The notes beneath the pieces are model-generated. The model was not told the DNA's origin. It was given only the letters and a program-made list of their open reading frames with translations, and did no database searches. Positions 1 through 5,562 of a stretch of DNA of 10,499 bases are shown one piece after another (position 1 is the stretch's first letter; every line of letters begins with the position of its first letter). Both the position numbers and the translations under genes were made by a program. Location of the stretch: contig JAPOOQ010000195.1 of the NCBI GenBank assembly GCA_026713345.1, positions 1 to 10,499 on the forward strand. The letters run 5' to 3'. Source of the stretch: Gemmatimonadota bacterium. GTDB taxonomy: Bacteria > Gemmatimonadota > Gemmatimonadetes > Longimicrobiales > Gaopeijiaceae.

Positions 1-45
1 GACGGATCGACCTTCGTGGGCAGAACGGCTTTGGGCATGGCCGGT

Positions 46-573
46 TCAGGCTGGGCCCCACGGGGCAGGGAAACCCGGCTCCACCGGGCCGATCAGCTCG
101 TCCGCAACGTCCGTCTCGACCGGGTCCCGGCAGATCCATATCCGGCACTTGGGAGAGTCGGTGCCGGGGCCTGGCCGAAACACGAAGATCGCCAGCGCGC
201 CGGTGTTCTCGGGATCCCGCAGGGGGGACGAGGTGCTGAGATTGGTGAAGCGCATCTCGGGGCGTGGAGGGCCGAAGAGGCCGTGGCCGGTGTGTGGTAC
301 GGTGAGGACCCGGTCCTCCCGGGCTCCGTGCGAGTCGATCTCGATGTCGAATTCGATGGTGGGCGGCCCGGCGGCGTCGGTGAGTGACGGGAACGCGGGT
401 TTGAGAAGGGCTGCTGGGACGCGGGGGCCGGGTCGGCGGGTCTGGGTGGCTGAGGTCTCGGGGCCGGAGAGGAACTTGGCGTGCCAGAGCCAGTTGGCGC
501 CGATCCAGTTGGCGATCCAGTGCCTGAGGCGGTGGGTCTCGGGCGGGCTGGGGTGGGGGGGTGTGGTTTGCAT
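46..573 (-). CDS. EcoRII-family type II restriction endonuclease, N-terminal effector domain only (truncated or frameshifted)
   Basis: Reads 175 aa from an ATG at 573. Residues about 24-167 match the EcoRII N-terminal effector-binding domain, a B3-like DNA-binding fold: KFLSGPETSAT (33-43) where EcoRII, as I remember it, has a RLSANDTGAT-like segment; a VPAALL...FPSL stretch (52-64); SPLRDPENTGAL (116-127), nearly identical to EcoRII; then C-x-IWIC (143-148) and IGPVEPG (161-167). EcoRII is about 400 aa and its C-terminal half is the nuclease, which binds and cuts CCWGG; none of that half is seen. The frame stops at 46-48, but both other minus-strand frames are open to the window edge. One of them reads PEPAMPKAVLPTKVDPS, with a loose resemblance to the EcoRII linker, so a frameshift is likely. 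A larger in-frame ORF runs upstream to 747, but that part is low-quality sequence. I prefer 573 because a GGAG lies 8 bases upstream. No cognate cytosine methyltransferase is in the window. Confidence 0.7.
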   Translation of the reverse strand: MQTTPPHPSPPETHRLRHWIANWIGANWLWHAKFLSGPETSATQTRRPGPRVPAALLKPAFPSLTDAAGPPTIEFDIEIDSHGAREDRVLTVPHTGHGLFGPPRPEMRFTNLSTSSPLRDPENTGALAIFVFRPGPGTDSPKCRIWICRDPVETDVADELIGPVEPGFPAPWGPA

Positions 574-581
574 TGGGTAGT

Positions 582-585
582 CTCC
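582..585 (-). promoter_or_regulatory. Ribosome binding site for the EcoRII-like gene
   Basis: On the minus strand a GGAG core precedes the ATG at 573 by 8 bases (GGAGACTACCCA-ATG). It favours this start over the upstream in-frame ATG at 747, whose extra 58 residues resemble no family I know. The gene differs here from hsdM and hsdR, which lack such a site. Confidence 0.5.
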
Positions 586-814
586 GATTCCGTTCCCCGT
601 TAACCTGGTGTCGGCTGGCGGGAGCGCAACGAGGGGTTGGGGCTGGAGGCGTCGGGAATACGCACTGACGCCCGGCTGATCCGGCTGGTAGCGGCTGGCC
701 TCAAGCACGGTAGCCTCCTCTTTGTCCGGGATCACGAGCTCCGTCACGCTTCTTCATCATTGGCCGCTTGGGTCTTGGGAGTATCTGAACGGCGGTTCAT
801 GTCCGCCATACCGG

Positions 815-1591
815 TCACTCTGCGACGGTTGAGGGATCGCGTCCCTGTAGACCATCCAAGAACCTCGCCGTTTCGCGACGCGGCCACCCCCAACGTGTAG
901 AGTTCGGTATCGGCACTCGAACGTGTGAATCAGCCAGGACCCTTCCGGTCGGCGACACGGTGTACACCCAGACGTGGTGATAGCCATCGTCGCGGACGGC
1001 CTCCACGGTGACAGTGTGCGCCGAGTATAGCTGCTTCAGTTCCATCGCCGGTTCAGGCGGAGCGATCTCATGAGACGAACACTCCAAACGAACGACCGCA
1101 TTGGGATCAATCTTGTTGCTGGAACAGACCTCGTCCATCACCAGAACCTGGAGGGCCTCTGCCGTGAGCGAAATGCGTGCTGGCGACGTGTCGTCTCTGA
1201 GTCTGTGGGACAGGTGGGCCATGGCGGCAAGGATCTTGCGCTTGACTGCTGGAGCAACCACGGCCAAGGTCACGATGTCGGCACCCACACCGGCAAGCTG
1301 GAGGAGAAACGCGAGTCCGCTACTCCCAGCCCCTACAGTGGGGTCGATATGCGAGTGGTGAACTCGTTCGGCGGTGGTAAGCTCTTGGAGTTCACGAGCG
1401 ATTTCCTCACCGATCGAGTCAAATTCCGGCTCTTCCGAAAGGCAACTCTCGTAAACGAGGAGTCCGATCGACAAGCCTCGGTCCCAATCCCAATCGTCAG
1501 GCCGCCAGTCGTGCACCACAGGTTGATGTACGGGTTGCCGCACATCGGAAGGGTTTGCGGGACGATCTTGGATCTCAGGGTGCTCCTTCAT
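815..1591 (-). CDS. Hypothetical protein, about 258 aa, unknown function
   Basis: I do not recognise this protein. It is oriented like the EcoRII-like gene, with about 240 bases between them. Reading from the ATG at 1591, residues 1-60 are acidic and tryptophan-rich (VHDWRPDDWDWDRG at 26-39). Residues 85-115 form a glycine-rich hydrophobic stretch that could be one membrane segment or a buried helix pair. It is followed by a basic patch (VKRKILAAMAHLSHRLRDD, 116-134). The C-terminal part looks like a small beta-rich domain (HTVTVEAVRDDGYHHVWVYTVSPT, about 192-215; the segment is split here by the fold, not by the frame). A sampled 20-codon stretch has about 70% G or C at third positions, typical of real genes here. 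A GGAGG lies 12 bases before the ATG at 1591; the frame also allows an ATG at 1681. It might assist or regulate the neighbouring nuclease, but nothing in the sequence shows this. Confidence 0.55.
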   Translation of the reverse strand: MKEHPEIQDRPANPSDVRQPVHQPVVHDWRPDDWDWDRGLSIGLLVYESCLSEEPEFDSIGEEIARELQELTTAERVHHSHIDPTVGAGSSGLAFLLQLAGVGADIVTLAVVAPAVKRKILAAMAHLSHRLRDDTSPARISLTAEALQVLVMDEVCSSNKIDPNAVVRLECSSHEIAPPEPAMELKQLYSAHTVTVEAVRDDGYHHVWVYTVSPTGRVLADSHVRVPIPNSTRWGWPRRETARFLDGLQGRDPSTVAE

Positions 1592-1787
1592 GATCTTGTC
1601 GGGCCTCCACTTCCCGGATGAACTGGTCACCAACTCGGCTGAACTCGGCCCGAAGTGTAGCTGTGCCGGTCCTCTGGGCAAGGCGACGACCTATGATAGT
1701 GTACGGTCACCGGCCGGGATTGCCCGATTCGATGAACTCTGTCGGCATGCTAGGATTGAATCCGAACCGCCTGCTGATGGCGGCAAG

Positions 1788-1814
1788 ATGTAATGTAAAC
1801 ACGACACAATGTAA
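1788..1814. repeat. Three short ATGTAA repeats, possible operator
   Basis: ATGTAA occurs at 1788-1793, 1793-1798 and 1809-1814. The second and third sit in the longer word AATGTAA with a 16-base period. The patch is much richer in A and T than its surroundings and lies between two divergent genes, where a regulator could act on both. Chance repetition in an AT-rich patch is equally possible, and no regulator gene is in the window. Confidence 0.25.
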
Positions 1815-1913
1815 TCTCCAGTTGTCGTTTTTCTGATGTCACTGCCTCCCCGCCGGATCCCCAGCACTCGGCGGCCCTCGAGACCTGCCGCCCCGACAGC
1901 GTCCACCACCAGG

Positions 1914-1942
1914 ATGACGTCTCCCGCCATGTAGGCTATAAT
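1914..1942 (+). promoter_or_regulatory. Probable sigma70-type promoter of the hsd operon
   Basis: A perfect TATAAT lies at 1937-1942. With a 17-base spacer the -35 position reads ATGACG (1914-1919), 4 of 6 matches to TTGACA. Transcription would start near 1949, leaving a leader of about 33 bases before the hsdM ATG at 1982. A full TATAAT is rare by chance in sequence this GC-rich, and it sits at the right distance. All downstream plus-strand genes to about 10438 could be read from it, as no terminator-like hairpin with a T-run interrupts them. Confidence 0.5.
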
Positions 1943-1961
1943 GTCCCGGCGGCAGATCGGA

Positions 1962-1981
1962 CCCCCCCCACCCCCCACCCC
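1962..1981 (+). repeat. C-rich tract abutting the hsdM start codon
   Basis: The 20 bases before the hsdM ATG are 8 C, A, 6 C, A, 4 C. There is no Shine-Dalgarno sequence. The tract lies in the predicted 5' leader, so its length could vary by slippage without touching the reading frame. The hsdR start (5559) sits in a similar CCCCACCC-ATGACCACC context. Confidence 0.6.
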
Positions 1982-4120
1982 ATGACCACCCGTAACCTCA
2001 ACTGGATCGCCAACTACATCTGGGGCATCGCGGACGATGTCCTCCGCGACGTCTACGTCCGCGGCAAGTACCGCGACGTGATCCTCCCCATGACCGTCCT
2101 CCGCCGCCTCGACGCAGTCCTCGAACCCACCAAGCAGGCCGTCCTCGACATGAAGGAGTCGCTCGACGCCATCGGGGTCGTCGACCAGAAGGCCGCGCTC
2201 CGTGACGCGGCCGGCCAAGCCTTCTACAACACCTCCAAGTTCACTCTGAAGGACCTCCGCGCCCGCGCCAGCCACAGCCAACTCAAGGCCGACTTCGAGG
2301 ACTACCTCGACGGCTTCTCGCCGAGCGTCCAGGACATCCTCGAGAACTTCGAGTTCCGCAACCAGATCCCGCGGCTCTCCAAGGCCGACGCCCTCGGCTC
2401 GCTGATCGAGAAGCTCACGTCGCCCGACGTCAACCTGAGCCCGGATCCGGTGATGGACACCGACGGCGAGGAACGGCATCCCGGCCTCGACAACCACGGC
2501 ATGGGCACGGTCTTCGAGGAGCTGATCCGGCGCTTCAACGAGGAGAACAACGAGGAGGCGGGCGAGCACTTCACCCCGCGCGACGCCGTGGAGCTCATGG
2601 CGAAGCTGGTGTTCATGCCCGTCGCCGACCAGATCGAGTCGGGCCCCTACCTGCTCTACGACGGCGCCTGCGGGACCGGCGGCATGCTGACCGTGGCCGA
2701 GGACGTGCTGCAGCAGATCGCAAAGGAGCGGGGCAAGCAGGTGTCCACCCACCTCTTCGGCCAGGAGATCAACGCCGAGACCTATGCCATTTGCAAGGCC
2801 GACCTCCTGCTGAAGGGGGAGGGGGAGGCCGCCGACAACATCGTGGGCGGCCCGGAGCATTCGACGCTGTCCAACGACGCCTTCCCGTCGCGCGAGTTCG
2901 ACTTCATGCTCTCCAACCCGCCGTACGGGAAGAGCTGGAAGACCGACCTGCAGCGCATGGGCGGCAAGAAGGAGATGCGCGATCCGCGGTTCGTGATCGA
3001 GCACGCGGACGATCCCGAGTACTCCCTGGTCACCCGCTCCAGCGACGGTCAGATGCTCTTCCTCGCCAACAAGCTCTCCAAGATGAAGCAGGAGACCAGG
3101 CTCGGAAGCCGCATCGCCGAGGTCCACAACGGTAGCTCTCTCTTCACCGGCTCCGCGGGCGGGGGCGAGAGCAACATCCGCCGCTGGATCATTGAGAACG
3201 ACTGGCTGGAGGCGATCGTCGCCTTGCCGCTCAACATGTTCTACAACACCGGCATTGCCACCTACGTCTGGGTGATGACGAACCGGAAGCCCGAGCACCG
3301 GCGGGGCAAGGGGCAGTTGATCGACGCAACGAAGTGGTTCCGGCCGCTGCGGAAGAACCTGGGGAAGAAGAACTGCGAACTCGGACCGCAGGACATCGAG
3401 AGGATCTGCGAGACGTTCCTCAATTTCGAGGAGACCGAGGAAAGCAAGATCTTCGACAACGAGGCTCTCGGCTACTGGAAGGTGACGGTGGAGCGGCCGC
3501 TACGGCTGGCGGTAGACCTGTCCGAGCAAAAGAGGGACAAGTTCTTCGATGCCTGCCTTGAAGCCGGCGAGGAACAACTGGGAAACGTCGTAGAGTCGCT
3601 GGCGCCGCGCCTCGGGCAGGGTCCCCACCTCGACTTCAACCACTTCCTGGAAGCGGTGAAAGAAGAAATGCCGCTCTGCCGGGTCAAGATGACCGCGAAG
3701 CGGAAGCGGCTGTTGCAGACCTCACTGGCAGAGCGGGACGAGACGGCCGAGCCGGTGATCAAGAAGGTGCATCGGCACGGTACGGTGGCTGACCCGATCC
3801 GAGGCCTGCACGAAGTTGGCGATGGCTCCCAGCAGCGTGCCGTGGAGTACGAGCCCGATGCCAAGCTTCGGGATACGGAGCAGATCCCGTTGCAGGAGGA
3901 GGGCGGGATCGAAGGGTTCCTGCGACGTGAGGTGGTTCCGTACGCGGAGGACGCCTGGTACCTGCCGAGGAGCGTGAAGATCGGCTACGAGATCAGCTTC
4001 AACCGGTACTTCTACACTCCCGAGCCGATGCGGACGCTAGAGGAGATCCGGGCGGACATTCTGGCGGTGGAACGGAGAGGCGAAGGGCTACTCTTCGAGA
4101 TATTGGGCGTGACAGGCTGA
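1982..4120 (+). CDS. hsdM: Type I restriction-modification system, adenine methyltransferase subunit HsdM
   Basis: HsdM transfers a methyl group from S-adenosylmethionine to N6 of adenine in the site chosen by HsdS; two HsdM with one HsdS form the modification enzyme. The 712 aa protein has a helical N-terminal domain (about 1-170), then GEHFTPR (194-200), typical of type I M subunits. The SAM-binding loop is DGACGTGGM (227-235) and the catalytic NPPYG is at 312-316. After these come the family segments around SSDGQMLFL, GSAGGGESNIRRWI and LPLNMFYNTGIATYVWV. The C terminus contains SFNRYFYTPEP and a LEEIRADI helix, expected to contact HsdS. It is longer than the 529 aa EcoKI subunit, but long forms are common in this family. 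All key residues are intact. The ATG at 1982 is chosen because the N terminus (NLNWIANYIWGIAD) is family-like from there; it lacks a Shine-Dalgarno. Its stop overlaps the hsdS start by one base (TGATG). Confidence 0.97.
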   Translation: MTTRNLNWIANYIWGIADDVLRDVYVRGKYRDVILPMTVLRRLDAVLEPTKQAVLDMKESLDAIGVVDQKAALRDAAGQAFYNTSKFTLKDLRARASHSQLKADFEDYLDGFSPSVQDILENFEFRNQIPRLSKADALGSLIEKLTSPDVNLSPDPVMDTDGEERHPGLDNHGMGTVFEELIRRFNEENNEEAGEHFTPRDAVELMAKLVFMPVADQIESGPYLLYDGACGTGGMLTVAEDVLQQIAKERGKQVSTHLFGQEINAETYAICKADLLLKGEGEAADNIVGGPEHSTLSNDAFPSREFDFMLSNPPYGKSWKTDLQRMGGKKEMRDPRFVIEHADDPEYSLVTRSSDGQMLFLANKLSKMKQETRLGSRIAEVHNGSSLFTGSAGGGESNIRRWIIENDWLEAIVALPLNMFYNTGIATYVWVMTNRKPEHRRGKGQLIDATKWFRPLRKNLGKKNCELGPQDIERICETFLNFEETEESKIFDNEALGYWKVTVERPLRLAVDLSEQKRDKFFDACLEAGEEQLGNVVESLAPRLGQGPHLDFNHFLEAVKEEMPLCRVKMTAKRKRLLQTSLAERDETAEPVIKKVHRHGTVADPIRGLHEVGDGSQQRAVEYEPDAKLRDTEQIPLQEEGGIEGFLRREVVPYAEDAWYLPRSVKIGYEISFNRYFYTPEPMRTLEEIRADILAVERRGEGLLFEILGVTG

Positions 4121-5562
4121 TGTCTTCCGACTTTCGACCGTACCACATGCAGAAGGCGTATGGGACTGACTGGTTGGAATTCGTACCTACCCATTGGAAG
4201 ATCGTACGGCTGAGGCATCTGGTCACTTGCCTGGATGGCAAGCGGGTTCCTCTTGCAGCCGCTGAACGCGGCAAGATGCTTGGACCATACCCCTACTGGG
4301 GCGCGAACAGGATCATCGACCACATCAACGACTACCTGTTTGACGAAGAGCTCGTCCTACTCGGAGAAGATGGGGCCCCGTTCCTTGCGCGCGACAAGCC
4401 CGTAGCATTCTTCTCACAAGGTAAGGTGTGGCCGAACAATCATATACATGTACTCCGGCCGAGAGATTCCGTGCAACCCGCGTTCCTAGCGTATGCGCTC
4501 AACTGCGTAGACTATGCGAGGTACATCGGCGGAGCTACTCGCGACAAACTCACTCAGAGCCAGATGAAAGCGCTCCCGATTCCTGTGCCTGTCGACTCTG
4601 AACAGCGGGCAATCGTCCGATTCCTCGACCACGCCGACCGGCGCATCCAGCGCTACATCCGGGCCAAGGAAAGGCTGATCGAGCTGCTGGAGGAGCAGAA
4701 GCAGGCCATCATCCACCAGGCCGTCACGGGCCAGATCGATGTCCGAACCGGCCAGCCGTATCCGGCCTACAAGGACTCCGGGGTGGAGTGGCTGGGGGAG
4801 GTGCCGGAGCATTGGGAGGTGGGACCACTGAAACGCTTTGTCGCCAGAGGACCCGGCGCGATCAAGGCTGGCCCATTCGGTAGTCAGCTTACATCGGCAG
4901 AAATGGCCGGAGCGGACTACAAAGTCTATACGCAACGTAACGTCATCAAGCACGATCTCGATGGTGGCGACAAGTACGTCAGTAGCGCGAAATTCGAAGA
5001 CTTGCGGGCATTCGAGGTGATTCCCGGAGATGTGTTGATCACGAGCAGAGGTACCATTGGACGAACGGCGCTAGTTACAAAGGGTTGTCGAGCTGGCATA
5101 CTGCATCCTTGTCTACTCCGTGTTCAAGTTGACCCGAGACACCTTGGTCGCAGATTCCTAATGACGCTGGTTCAAGACAGCGCTCTCTTGCCACGACAGC
5201 TTGCTTTCTTAAGCAACGCTACCACGATTGACGTGATCTATTCAGACACGCTGGCGAACGTCCTCATCCCGGTCCCCTCGCGCGAAGAACAACGGTGTAT
5301 TGGCGAATACTTGAGCGATCGAATAGGAATCTTGAAGGCTGCTACTAGCAGCCAGGCAACGAGGCAAATCGAACTACTCAACGAGTACCGCGCCCGCCTG
5401 ATCGCCGATGTCGTGACCGGCAAGCTCGATGTGCGCGAGGCGGCGGCCTCCCTGCCCGAGATTGATCCCCTCGATGTGCACAGCAGCAGCCGCGAATCTG
5501 AGGCGCACACTTCCGTTAGTCCACACGCCGCAGGCGCCGCTCTCTTTTCGCCCCACCCATGA
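4120..5562 (+). CDS. hsdS: Type I restriction-modification system, specificity subunit HsdS
   Basis: HsdS reads the bipartite DNA target and scaffolds HsdM and HsdR. The 480 aa protein shows the usual two-fold design. A first recognition domain (about 1-160) opens with DWLEFVPTHWKIVRLRHLV. It is followed by a conserved coiled-coil segment from E161 (EQRAIVRFLDHADRRI...LEEQKQAIIHQAVTGQIDV). A second domain from about Y217 opens with the equivalent VEWLGEVPEHWEVGPLKRFV, and a second helical spacer starts near E389 (EEQRCIGEYL...EYRARLIADVVTGKLDV). Sampled lines in the central spacer are about 65% GC against about 52% in the second recognition domain, fitting domain exchange between strains. The last 30 or so residues are a low-complexity tail of unclear role. 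Start and stop overlap hsdM by one base and hsdR by four, so translation is probably coupled. The target sequence cannot be read from the protein by eye. Confidence 0.96.
   Translation: MSSDFRPYHMQKAYGTDWLEFVPTHWKIVRLRHLVTCLDGKRVPLAAAERGKMLGPYPYWGANRIIDHINDYLFDEELVLLGEDGAPFLARDKPVAFFSQGKVWPNNHIHVLRPRDSVQPAFLAYALNCVDYARYIGGATRDKLTQSQMKALPIPVPVDSEQRAIVRFLDHADRRIQRYIRAKERLIELLEEQKQAIIHQAVTGQIDVRTGQPYPAYKDSGVEWLGEVPEHWEVGPLKRFVARGPGAIKAGPFGSQLTSAEMAGADYKVYTQRNVIKHDLDGGDKYVSSAKFEDLRAFEVIPGDVLITSRGTIGRTALVTKGCRAGILHPCLLRVQVDPRHLGRRFLMTLVQDSALLPRQLAFLSNATTIDVIYSDTLANVLIPVPSREEQRCIGEYLSDRIGILKAATSSQATRQIELLNEYRARLIADVVTGKLDVREAAASLPEIDPLDVHSSSRESEAHTSVSPHAAGAALFSPHP

Larger units (their letters stand above)
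1592..1981. other. Divergent intergenic region between the 815-1591 gene and hsdM
   Basis: These 390 bases separate the minus-strand gene from hsdM and hold no convincing gene. They contain three ATGTAA copies in an AT-richer patch around 1788-1814, a consensus -10 box for hsdM at 1937-1942, and a C-rich tract ending at the hsdM start codon. Short frames on both strands here have poor codon use. A promoter for the minus-strand gene should also lie here, but I could not place one. Confidence 0.6.

Noticed and set aside
1070..1621. Plus-strand frame of 183 codons opposite the 815-1591 gene
   Set aside because: Residue composition is less protein-like and codon bias favours the minus strand, although neither has a recognised family, so some doubt remains.
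1693..1698. TATCAT on the minus strand as a -10 box for the 815-1591 gene
   Set aside because: No acceptable -35 sequence at 16-18 bases upstream.
1801..1832. ACGACA/TGTCGT stem followed by a short T-run, possible terminator
   Set aside because: Only 6 bp of stem with a 16-base loop, too weak for an intrinsic terminator, and no plus-strand gene ends before it.
1691..3298. Long open frame of 535 codons on the minus strand opposite hsdM
   Set aside because: Its residues are the low-complexity V, L, G, E, R mix expected from reading GC-rich codons backwards, and the opposite strand encodes a clear HsdM with catalytic motifs.
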